This document shows positions 9,147 through 16,403 of a stretch of 64,000 bases of DNA, piece after piece. Origin of the DNA: Henriciella sp. (lineage in GTDB: Bacteria; Pseudomonadota; Alphaproteobacteria; Caulobacterales; Hyphomonadaceae); NCBI GenBank assembly GCA_021776655.1, contig JAJFFK010000040.1, positions 1 through 64,000 of the forward strand, read 5' to 3'. Position 1 is the stretch's first letter. Every line of letters begins with the position of its first letter. Below the pieces are notes generated by a model. The model was not told where the DNA came from, did not search any database, and saw only the letters and a program-made list of their open reading frames with translations. The position numbers were made by a program, and so were the translations under genes.

Positions 9147-9704
9147 TCAACGCTGCGCCAAGGTCTGACAGACATCTGCTAGCTGGTCGCGGTCAGATTT
9201 AATAATCGCAAGTTCGCGCGACATCATTTCACGGCTCGGTTCGCTGAGTTGGCCGTCAAGCATCGCCTCAATTTCATCGACGAGATAATTTTCGCCTCTC
9301 AACACTTCTTCAGCTGCCAATTGGGTGTCATTTTCCAGCAAGGTCCGCCCTTGCGTCCATGCCCGGTGGGCGGCGCCCAATGCTTCACCGCGCTCAACTG
9401 GCATGGCTCCAAGTTCTGCAACGCGCGCCTGTAACTTGTGGCCAAACTGACGCCGCTCCTGCGCCAGACCAGAAAGTTTCGTGGTGACAGCCGGGTCATT
9501 GCTCATATTCGCCGCTTCGGCATAGAGCGTGTTCGCATCAGACAAAATTGCCACCATCCGATTGAGGGTTTTCGCCTCCTCTTGGATTATTTCAGATTCA
9601 GCCATTTGTTCAGCAGCGGCTGGGTCTGGTGTCACCGTATTTGGCAAGAGTGTACAGCCAGCCAGACCGCTCATAACCGAGATGAATGTAAGCGTTCGAA
9701 ACAT
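9147..9704 (-). CDS. DUF2383-type four-helix-bundle lipoprotein
   Basis: Signal peptide with lipobox LAGC, a short linker, then a ferritin-like four-helix segment of the DUF2383 type (LNRMVAILSDANTLYAEAA, GLAQERRQFGHKLQARVAELG, LGAAHRAWTQGRTLL). The function of the family is unknown; some members occur with stress genes. The second ATG (9704) was preferred because AGAGGA lies six bases upstream; 9707 is possible. The gene lies downstream of ybaB on the same strand and converges on the TetR gene with a four-base gap. Confidence 0.7.
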   Translation of the reverse strand: MFRTLTFISVMSGLAGCTLLPNTVTPDPAAAEQMAESEIIQEEAKTLNRMVAILSDANTLYAEAANMSNDPAVTTKLSGLAQERRQFGHKLQARVAELGAMPVERGEALGAAHRAWTQGRTLLENDTQLAAEEVLRGENYLVDEIEAMLDGQLSEPSREMMSRELAIIKSDRDQLADVCQTLAQR

Positions 9705-9714
9705 CATAAATCCT

Positions 9715-10038
9715 CTAAAACGGCATCTTGAAGCCCGGCATCAGGCCGCCAAATCCGGCCGTTGCCTCCTTCATCGCACGCTCCATAGCCAGATCAAGGT
9801 TCTTGCGAGCCTCTCGGTGCGCAGCCTTTACGAGGTCTTCGATAATCTCAATATCGTCGTCGAGCAAGCTCGGATCAATTTTGACCGAAACCATGTCGCC
9901 CTTACCTTTTAGCGTCACCGATACCAGTCCAGCCCCGGCAATGCCTTCGGCTTCGGTGATCTCGATTTTGCTTTGGGCTTCTTGCATTTTGGCCTGCATG
10001 TCCTGGGCCTGTTGCATGATTTTTGAGAGGTCAGTCAT
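9715..10038 (-). CDS. ybaB: YbaB/EbfC family nucleoid-associated protein
   Basis: Small DNA-binding dimer of 107 residues. The N-terminal coiled helix MQQAQDMQAKMQEAQSKI and the following GAGLVSVTLKGKGDMVSVKIDP are typical of YbaB/EbfC. It sits six bases after dnaX on the same strand, the usual bacterial arrangement, and probably shares its transcript. Confidence 0.95.
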   Translation of the reverse strand: MTDLSKIMQQAQDMQAKMQEAQSKIEITEAEGIAGAGLVSVTLKGKGDMVSVKIDPSLLDDDIEIIEDLVKAAHREARKNLDLAMERAMKEATAGFGGLMPGFKMPF

Positions 10039-10044
10039 ATCAGT

Positions 10045-11796
10045 TCAATTCTTCTGGTTGGATCTTATCGGGACGACATTGTCAGGCAGATCATCTTGTT
10101 CAAGCGGCTGGCGGCTTTGTTCGATATCCTTGACATCGACAATTTCAGCGCCGGGCAATGTCGCCAGCGCCGCCGCCACAACCGGGTGCTCGCGCGCCTT
10201 GTCAAACTGCGCCTGGCGTAACCGCGCATCGCGTTCTTTCATGGTTTCGCGATCAGACTGGGCCAGATTGACCTGCCAGTCGCTATCGGTTTCGTGTTCC
10301 AGAAAGTCGGCTAGGCGGCGCAACAGGTCCGTCGGCGCGCGGTCTTTCACAGCGCAGGTCAGCTGGCCCGGTGCAAATGTTTCGACCCGAACATATTGGC
10401 GAACTTCGCCCCAAAGGCGTAACTCCTTGCGTTCGTCAAGGCGGGCCAAGACGTGATCAAAATCTCTGAAGGGCGCGGTGGCATGCGGCGCGTCATCCGC
10501 GCGCCCGGCGGTTTCAGGAGGCTTTCCCGGCTCGCGCGTGGCCCCTCCCGCCATTTGTGCGTCGGCCAAGTGCCGCGCGGCCTCTTCGGGTGACGGCAAT
10601 TGCGCCGCCGCGACCAGCCGCAACACGACCATGCGCAACGCTGTATCAGCCTCTGGCGCAGTTTGGGTGTCGCGGTAGCCAGAGAGCAAGATTTGCCAAT
10701 TACGCTGGGCCTGCGCCGAGGTCAGTTGCGCGGCAATAGTATGTGTCCGTGCGGTCCAATCGGGCGGTCCGGGCAGCGTATAGTCTGCGCCTGCCGCCTG
10801 AACTGTGGCAATGTCGGCGGCTATTTCCAGCATGTCTTTCAGGATGACCAGCGGGTCGGCGCCGGAATGAACCTGGGCGGCAATCTCTTCAACAGCTTGC
10901 TGCGCCTCTCCTTTGATCGCCATTTCAAACGTATCGAGCAGGCGTAAGCGATCACCAAGGCCGAGCATGTCGCGGATTTTCGCGCCATCAACTTCACCGC
11001 CATCCAGCGCCTGAACAATAGCTTGATCGAGGATCGACAGGCCATCACGAACTGAGCCTTCAGCCGCGCGGGCGATCAAAGCCAGCCCTTCTTCAGAAAC
11101 GTTCGCGCCTTCTTTCTGCGCGATTTTGCCCAGATGCTGCGCCAGGGGTACGCTTTCGAGCCGTTTCAGATCAAAGCGCTGACAGCGGCTCAGAACCGTG
11201 ATTGGGACTTTGCGAATCTCGGTGGTGGCGAAGATAAATTTCACATGCTCCGGCGGCTCTTCCAAAGTCTTCAGCAGAGCATTGAACGAGGCGGTGGACA
11301 GCATGTGCACCTCGTCGATCACATAGACCTTGTAGCGCGATGACACCGGCGAATAGCGCACCCCGTCGAGCAGGTCGCGCATATCGGCGACGCCGGTGCG
11401 AGAGGCGGCATCAAGTTCCAGCACATCGGGATGGTGTCCGGCCATGATCGCATCGCAAAAGTAACCCGGTGGATCAAGATCAACACTCGGTTCGTCATGT
11501 CCATCGCGCGTATAGTTCAGCGCCCGGGCGAGCAGACGCGCGGTTGTCGTCTTGCCGACCCCGCGCACCCCGGTGAGCATGAATGCATGTGCCACACGAT
11601 TGATCTCGAACGCGTTCTTGAGTGTGCGCACCATCGCCTCTTGCCCGATCAGGTCACTGAACAGGCGCGGGCGGTATTTACGCGCAAGCACTTGATAGCT
11701 TTCCCCGGTAGGCGCGCCCATTTCAGCGTCACCAAACATCGAGAAGGTCGCGTCGTCTCGCGCCTCGGTTTCAGGTGTGTCAGGCGTCTTGGTCAT
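10045..11796 (-). CDS. dnaX: DNA polymerase III subunit gamma/tau
   Basis: Clamp-loader ATPase of the replicative polymerase. The Walker A motif GVRGVGKTTTAR, the DEVH Walker B, and the sensor motif LSRCQRFDL with its trans-acting arginine are intact. The C-terminal tau region from about residue 430 resembles alphaproteobacterial DnaX. The zinc module usually found after Walker A, with four cysteines, is degenerate: between ALNYTRDG and LELDAAS only one Cys (GYFCDAI) is seen. Full length is 583 residues. No frameshift site for a short gamma form was identified. Confidence 0.95.
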   Translation of the reverse strand: MTKTPDTPETEARDDATFSMFGDAEMGAPTGESYQVLARKYRPRLFSDLIGQEAMVRTLKNAFEINRVAHAFMLTGVRGVGKTTTARLLARALNYTRDGHDEPSVDLDPPGYFCDAIMAGHHPDVLELDAASRTGVADMRDLLDGVRYSPVSSRYKVYVIDEVHMLSTASFNALLKTLEEPPEHVKFIFATTEIRKVPITVLSRCQRFDLKRLESVPLAQHLGKIAQKEGANVSEEGLALIARAAEGSVRDGLSILDQAIVQALDGGEVDGAKIRDMLGLGDRLRLLDTFEMAIKGEAQQAVEEIAAQVHSGADPLVILKDMLEIAADIATVQAAGADYTLPGPPDWTARTHTIAAQLTSAQAQRNWQILLSGYRDTQTAPEADTALRMVVLRLVAAAQLPSPEEAARHLADAQMAGGATREPGKPPETAGRADDAPHATAPFRDFDHVLARLDERKELRLWGEVRQYVRVETFAPGQLTCAVKDRAPTDLLRRLADFLEHETDSDWQVNLAQSDRETMKERDARLRQAQFDKAREHPVVAAALATLPGAEIVDVKDIEQSRQPLEQDDLPDNVVPIRSNQKN

Positions 11797-11841
11797 CGCA
11801 TACGCTTATGGCAGGAACTCGGCATATGGCGCAATGGAGGC

Positions 11842-12489
11842 TTACTTCAAAGCTGCCGAATTGTTGGCATAAGTCGTCCAATCCGGCTTGTAATCCTGAT
11901 CCGCCTGATCACCCCAAACATGCCACCCTTCCCGAATGCCGCGCGAAAACAACTCAATCCGAGGTCCCCACGAACATGATTCGATCAAGTCATACTGCTC
12001 GTCCGGTTTGCGGGAATGCTCGCGTTTGCGCGTCGCAAGAAAATTTACCTGCCGCCGTCCAGCATTAAGCGTCCTGGCTTTCTTGCCGCGAACACCGAAC
12101 AAAATTACTTCGGTCACATTTCGAAAATAGAATCCAACACCACGCCCATCTGGGCCGCCATCTTTACGGATTTTATGCCAGATCAAATTGGATTTATATT
12201 GGAAGCCCCATGCTTCCATGACTTTCAATCCTTCCGGTAAAAGCGCGTTGGGAACCCATAGATAAAGGTGGGCTGGCTCTGCACTGATCTGGGATACGGG
12301 CAGTTCGCATATATCATCGAGCGTCATGGTTTCATAACGTGAAAGACGCTTATGCTCAGGCGCCATCTTGCCAGTACGATTTGTAAAACGCCAAGGCGGA
12401 TCAGCAAGGATGGTACCGAATTTGGTATCCTCAGCCGTCTTCAAAAGCGAACGACCAGCTTCGGAAATGGGAATTACATTATCGGTCAT
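11842..12489 (-). CDS. MT-A70 family DNA adenine methyltransferase (type II modification)
   Basis: S-adenosylmethionine-dependent methylase of the MT-A70 family, whose bacterial members make N6-methyladenine. The catalytic DPPW is at residues 30-33, followed by LYLWVPN and a C-terminal W-rich GWHVWGDQ motif. The ATG at 12489 was chosen over an earlier in-frame start because it gives a normal N-terminus and overlaps the nuclease gene by eleven bases, ATG inside GATGACCGATAA. Its partner is the BglII/BstYI-like nuclease upstream, so it probably protects the same site. Base composition is more AT-rich than the flanks. Confidence 0.9.
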   Translation of the reverse strand: MTDNVIPISEAGRSLLKTAEDTKFGTILADPPWRFTNRTGKMAPEHKRLSRYETMTLDDICELPVSQISAEPAHLYLWVPNALLPEGLKVMEAWGFQYKSNLIWHKIRKDGGPDGRGVGFYFRNVTEVILFGVRGKKARTLNAGRRQVNFLATRKREHSRKPDEQYDLIESCSWGPRIELFSRGIREGWHVWGDQADQDYKPDWTTYANNSAALK

Positions 12490-13072
12490 CTGTATAGCAA
12501 GCCTCCGTAATGCCGAATACGACGAGAGGGCAACCGCCCCCAGCGCCGCCCTCAAGGCGAGGTATCAATTTTTGAATATGGGTTGTCGAGGCACCATAAC
12601 TGCTGCCTTTTCCTAACTCATTGAATACTGTCTGCAGCTCAGTTGCACGTGTCACGATCACCCCGATATCAATCGCCCGAAGTTCAAACAATTGTCTGAA
12701 ATTATTCAGGTCACGGTCGAAAAATGGATCCTTGTTGTTCCACTCAACTTCAAGTGCGACTCGGCCTTTTACGCAATCGACCTTGTGTGTTGGAGAGTCA
12801 TAGGTGACACCGTCAACCACGACAGCTGTCGCATATGTCTTCTCTGTCCAGCCTAGTTGGTAAAGCCGACTATCCAACTTGGTTGCGATCACTGATTTAG
12901 AGCCACCGGGCATGAGAATTTCAGACGCAGTCATCTGGAACTCTCTGAGAACCGTTAAAATGTCCCGCCAGCAATCGCCATGCGCTGTATGCAATACAGC
13001 TAAACCATTTCGCCACTCATAAACATCAAACCGATTAAGGATATCATTTGGTACAAGAGAATCAACTGACAT
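12479..13072 (-). CDS. BglII/BstYI-family type II restriction endonuclease
   Basis: The central segment VALEVEWNNKDPFFDRDLNNF and the following IGVIVTRATEL match the BglII/BstYI family, which cut within GATC-containing palindromes. The active-site pattern is visible: Asp99, then Glu108 and Glu110, the same spacing as Asp84, Glu93 and Gln95 of BglII. The 197-residue length fits. The exact target cannot be read, but AGATCT or RGATCY types are the family precedent. It is the first gene of a two-gene restriction-modification operon and is visibly less GC-rich than dnaX and nudC around it, suggesting acquisition. Confidence 0.88.
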   Translation of the reverse strand: MSVDSLVPNDILNRFDVYEWRNGLAVLHTAHGDCWRDILTVLREFQMTASEILMPGGSKSVIATKLDSRLYQLGWTEKTYATAVVVDGVTYDSPTHKVDCVKGRVALEVEWNNKDPFFDRDLNNFRQLFELRAIDIGVIVTRATELQTVFNELGKGSSYGASTTHIQKLIPRLEGGAGGGCPLVVFGITEACYTDDR

Positions 13073-13319
13073 CGGCGCATGATGTACAGATGCGTCGCGA
13101 ACGCAAGTTCTTTTTTTGTTCTTGTTGAGGTTCGACTGTCATCGTACCGAATTAAAAAGGCGGAGACTGGACAGCGACCCGTGTCGAATATCGTTAGGGC
13201 TGCTTCGTTCCCGATCTGACCCGGTTGGCGATGGACCCGTCCGCCGCCAGCCTCCTGACCGCTATATTGTCCCTTCGTCGCCCCGTGACAAGAGGTCGAA
13301 GACTGGTAAAGCAGATACT

Positions 13320-14240
13320 ATGACAGTTTCTAATGATATTCCGCTGGGTGCCCACCCGATTGACCGGGCCGCCCACCACCGCACAGATTTGGACTGGTTG
13401 AACGCCGCCTTTGCCAGCCAGGACGTGCTGGTTTTCTTGATGCAACGGGGCGCACCGCTGGTTGAAGCGAACAGCCAGGGCCTGGTCTGGCTTGGCCCAG
13501 AAGTGGCAAAGCTTGACGCGCTGGGCGAGCGGCTATTTCTCGGCATGGACAAAGCTGGCACGCCGATTTTTGCAGTGAATATGTCAGAAACCTTCGAGCT
13601 GGCCGGGTCGTTACTGGAAGGCGTCGGCGAGTTTGCCGATATGCGCGCCGCCGCCTCTCGATTGCCGTTGATGCAAAGCAATCTCGCCGCCACTGCGCGC
13701 TCCATTCTGGAATGGCATCGCAGTCACCGGTTCTGCTCGAAATGCGGCGCAGAAAGTCAGATCGAAGAGGCGGGCTGGAAACGTGTTTGTCCAGACTGCA
13801 GCACCGAGCACTTCCCGCGCACCGACCCGGTGGCAATCATGCTGGCGGTCAAGGATGGCAAATGCCTGCTCGGACGACAGGCCACCTGGCCCGCCGGGTT
13901 CTGGTCGGCGCTGGCGGGCTTTGTCGAGCCGGGTGAGACAGTTGAACAAGCGGCCACGCGCGAACTGGAAGAAGAAGCCGGGATCAAGGCCGATCCAGCC
14001 AAGGCGGAATACCTGTTCTGTCAGCCATGGCCTTTCCCGTCTTCGCTGATGGTTGGACTCATTATCAAAGCCGACACGACCGACATATCGGTTGCGCAAG
14101 ACGAGCTGGAAGCGGCGCGCTGGATCACCCGCGAAGAAGCGCGCCAGGTACTGGCCGGAACCCATCCAGATATCTTCGCCCCACCGCCAATGGCTGTGGC
14201 GCACCATCTACTCAAGACCTGGGCGGAGCGAGAGGATTGA
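13320..14240 (+). CDS. nudC: NAD(+) diphosphatase / RNA decapping hydrolase NudC
   Basis: Nudix enzyme that cleaves NADH and NAD-capped RNA. The zinc ribbon (CSKCG, then CPDC) precedes the Nudix box GFVEPGET... RELEEEAGI, and the NADH-specific signature QPWPFPSSLM follows it. Reading could begin further upstream, but homology starts at the ATG at 13320 (MTVSNDIPLG). The 248 bases between this gene and the divergent nuclease gene hold no other recognisable gene. Confidence 0.94.
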   Translation: MTVSNDIPLGAHPIDRAAHHRTDLDWLNAAFASQDVLVFLMQRGAPLVEANSQGLVWLGPEVAKLDALGERLFLGMDKAGTPIFAVNMSETFELAGSLLEGVGEFADMRAAASRLPLMQSNLAATARSILEWHRSHRFCSKCGAESQIEEAGWKRVCPDCSTEHFPRTDPVAIMLAVKDGKCLLGRQATWPAGFWSALAGFVEPGETVEQAATRELEEEAGIKADPAKAEYLFCQPWPFPSSLMVGLIIKADTTDISVAQDELEAARWITREEARQVLAGTHPDIFAPPPMAVAHHLLKTWAERED

Positions 14241-14273
14241 GCCACCACCTCAAATAATCGGAGACAAGGCGTT

Positions 14274-14293
14274 CCTAGGGTCAGGACCCTAGG
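14274..14293. repeat. Palindromic TAGGGTCAGGACC element end at a stop codon
   Basis: A 20-base interrupted palindrome with arms CCTAGGGTC and GACCCTAGG around AG. It repeats the outer end of the MITE-like element at 16010-16174. On the minus strand its CTAG supplies the TAG stop of the AhpD-like gene (14289-14291). It may be a solo end or an excision scar. Confidence 0.7.
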
Positions 14294-14846
14294 TTTTGCT
14301 TGAGGTCCAGGCATGTTTCTGGAACGCTTCATTGACCGGCGTCTCGGCGACATGGTTGGTATAGTTCGAGATCACCTTGAACGCGACGACCAGAATAACA
14401 GCCAGAACAGCTGCCTTGTCCCACCCTGCTTTAATGAACGTCTCAACATCGCAATCAGACACAAACCCGCGATCAATCACGACTTTCTTGGTGAACAGGC
14501 GTAACGCTTCGAGGCGCGGGTCGCCGATGGCGCGATCCTCACGAATGGCTAAAATGACAGCCATATCGAGACCGGTATTTTCCGCCAATGTCGTATGAGC
14601 GGCGACACAAAAGTGACATTCGTTTGCGACGCTGACGGCAATCATCGCGACCTGTTGCTCAAGCGGGTTCAAGCCAGACTTCTCGACCGCATTCTGCAAT
14701 GAAATATAGGCATGCAAGACGGCCGGGTTTTCCGCGAACACGCCATATAGGCTTGGGATGAAGCCAAGTTTCTTATTGACGCCCGCCAGAAAGTCACGCG
14801 CACCTTCTGGAGCTGTGTCTGCGGTATGCAGTTGAAAGTCAGTCAT
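14289..14846 (-). CDS. Carboxymuconolactone decarboxylase/AhpD-family protein
   Basis: Alkylhydroperoxidase-like protein of the CMD family. The redox motif CHFC (ANECHFCVAAHT, about residues 77-87) with its nearby Glu and His matches AhpD-type thiol peroxidases. The ATG at 14846 begins MTDFQLHT; an ATG five codons upstream (14861) cannot be excluded. It is divergent from a LysR gene, a common pairing in which the regulator controls the peroxidase-like gene. Its TAG stop is formed by a repeat element. Confidence 0.85.
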   Translation of the reverse strand: MTDFQLHTADTAPEGARDFLAGVNKKLGFIPSLYGVFAENPAVLHAYISLQNAVEKSGLNPLEQQVAMIAVSVANECHFCVAAHTTLAENTGLDMAVILAIREDRAIGDPRLEALRLFTKKVVIDRGFVSDCDVETFIKAGWDKAAVLAVILVVAFKVISNYTNHVAETPVNEAFQKHAWTSSKT

Positions 14847-14995
14847 TACAAATCCAGTCAATAAATAAGGTCATCACGGCCTGTCCGCGTTTATTGATTG
14901 ATATTTGGACCGGCTAGCTCTGTTACATAAGCCTGAGCTTTCCCATATACCCCATGCAAAACGCGAATAACGCCCTAAGAAAGCGAGAAATGACC

Positions 14996-15901
14996 ATGGA
15001 TCGACTGGATGCAATGCGCTTGTTCCTGCGGGTTTCAGACGCCGGAAGCTTCTCACGCGCGGCGGCTGATCTCAGCCTTGGGCAACCTACCGTGTCGCGC
15101 CGCATTCAGGATCTTGAGCACCAATTGGGTGCAGAATTGTTCCACCGCACCACCCGCGCGCTGAGCCTGACCGAAGCCGGGCAGCGATTCTACAGCCGGG
15201 CGCAGGACATATTGGCTGATTTCGAAGAGGCGGAGTCCGAAGCACGCGGCCTCGACAAGGAGCCGGTTGGCATGCTGCGGGTGAGCGCACCGACCTCGTT
15301 TGCCAGCCTGATCATTGCACCCACAATCAGTACATTCCTGGCCAAATACCCGCATATCCGCATCGATCTGATATCTGACGACACTTATACGGACCTGGTT
15401 ACAGAGGGCGTCGATATTGCCTTTCGCTTAGGCGAACTGACCGATTCCAGCTTGATGGCGAAACGCCTGATGACGGCAAACCGCAGTCTGTGGGCCGCGC
15501 CAGCCTATATCTCTGAGCGCGGCAATCCAGAGACGCCAGATCAGTTGCAAGACCATGATGGCTTGGTGTTTCGCCAATCCTTGCAAGGTCAGCAATGGAC
15601 TCTGAGCCATGCTGAGAGCGGTGAAGAGCGACAGATACATATGGACGGGCGGCTGCGCGGCTCAAGTGGCGACACGCTTTTGCAAGGCGCAATTGATGGA
15701 TTGGGGATTTTCATCGGCCCGGAATGGCTGGTCTGCCCGCATGTGCGCGCAGGGAAACTGGTGCGCGTCATGCCCGATTGGCATGGCGCACCTTTGCCCT
15801 TGTCAGTTGTCTGGACCGGCGGAAAACTGCGCGGCAAATCGCGGCTGTTTGTCGATCATATGATCGAAGCGCTGCCGCGTATGAACGATATTGAGGGTTA
15901 A
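14996..15901 (+). CDS. LysR-family transcriptional regulator
   Basis: The N-terminal winged helix-turn-helix MDRLDAMRLFLRVSDAGSF...LSLGQPTVSRRIQDLE is typical of LysR. The substrate-binding domain starts at about residue 90 (GMLRVSAPTSF). An ATG two codons upstream (14990) is in frame; the chosen start gives the standard LysR N-terminus. It is transcribed away from the AhpD-like gene with about 150 bases between them, which probably hold the shared operator. A stem of about 13 bases with one mismatch (15900-15929) directly follows the gene, without a T-run. Confidence 0.92.
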   Translation: MDRLDAMRLFLRVSDAGSFSRAAADLSLGQPTVSRRIQDLEHQLGAELFHRTTRALSLTEAGQRFYSRAQDILADFEEAESEARGLDKEPVGMLRVSAPTSFASLIIAPTISTFLAKYPHIRIDLISDDTYTDLVTEGVDIAFRLGELTDSSLMAKRLMTANRSLWAAPAYISERGNPETPDQLQDHDGLVFRQSLQGQQWTLSHAESGEERQIHMDGRLRGSSGDTLLQGAIDGLGIFIGPEWLVCPHVRAGKLVRVMPDWHGAPLPLSVVWTGGKLRGKSRLFVDHMIEALPRMNDIEG

Positions 15902-15941
15902 GCATTTCTGTTCTCCAACAGACATGCTTCAGGGAGCAAGT

Positions 15942-16008
15942 GCGACCCGGCGCTGATGCGCCGCGCCCGTGCAGGCCCTTGCGCCAGCAAGAAACGGCCA
16001 TGAGCGAG
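15942..16008 (+). repeat. REP-like repeat, copy 1
   Basis: Contains GCGACCCGGCGCTGATGCG, then CGCGCCCGTGC, a GAAAC element and CATGAGCGA. Its core GGCGC-TGAT-GCGCC can form a hairpin. Related copies lie at 20821-20895 on this strand and 21451-21523 on the other. It directly abuts the MITE-like element. Confidence 0.7.
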
Positions 16009-16009
16009 A

Positions 16010-16174
16010 CTAGGGTCAGGACCTGTTAATCTCACCACTTTGGCGCTGTCCTGACTTGGTGCTGCTTAGGAAGAGACTTGCGGGAATGGCCAGCCCTTTC
16101 AAAACTCTCTGACGACAGGCAGTGCCGGGTCAGGGCAGCGCCAAAGTGGTGAGATTAACAGGTCCTGACCCTAG
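16010..16174. mobile_element. 165-bp MITE-like element with 46-bp terminal inverted repeats
   Basis: The arms 16010-16055 and 16129-16174 are inverted copies matching at 45 of 46 positions, separated by 73 bases without a gene. The outer ends read CTAGGGTCAGGACCTG, so the element can be read as TA-[GGGTCAGG...CCTGACCC]-TA, flanked by TA on both sides as expected for Tc1/mariner or IS630-type insertion. No transposase is inside. The right end supplies the TAG stop codon of the biotin carrier gene (16171-16173). Confidence 0.8.
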
Positions 16175-16389
16175 GCCGGATCGATTTCAGCGACGACCTG
16201 ATCTTCTTCAACGACATCACCTTCGCCAATCAGCAATTGTGCCACTTTGCCAGCAATCGGGGCCTCGTACGGCACTTCCATTTTCATCACTTCAAGGATG
16301 AATAAGGTGTCGCCTTCGGCCACTATATCACCCTGCTTGACCAGGGTTTTCCAAACCGATCCACCCGTTTCAAGTATGATTTTAGTCAT
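16171..16389 (-). CDS. Biotin carboxyl carrier protein (biotinyl/lipoyl domain)
   Basis: A free-standing biotinyl domain of 72 residues. The biotin-accepting lysine lies in EVMKMEVP, and the flanking hairpin sequence (GDTLFILEVMKMEVPYEAPIAGKV) is typical. The ATG at 16389 is preceded by AAGGA; a TTG at 16407 is less likely. It follows the carboxyltransferase gene by 14 bases and presumably carries CO2 for it. The stop codon comes from the neighbouring mobile element's end. Confidence 0.9.
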   Translation of the reverse strand: MTKIILETGGSVWKTLVKQGDIVAEGDTLFILEVMKMEVPYEAPIAGKVAQLLIGEGDVVEEDQVVAEIDPA

Positions 16390-16403
16390 CTGGTCAAAAT
16401 CCT

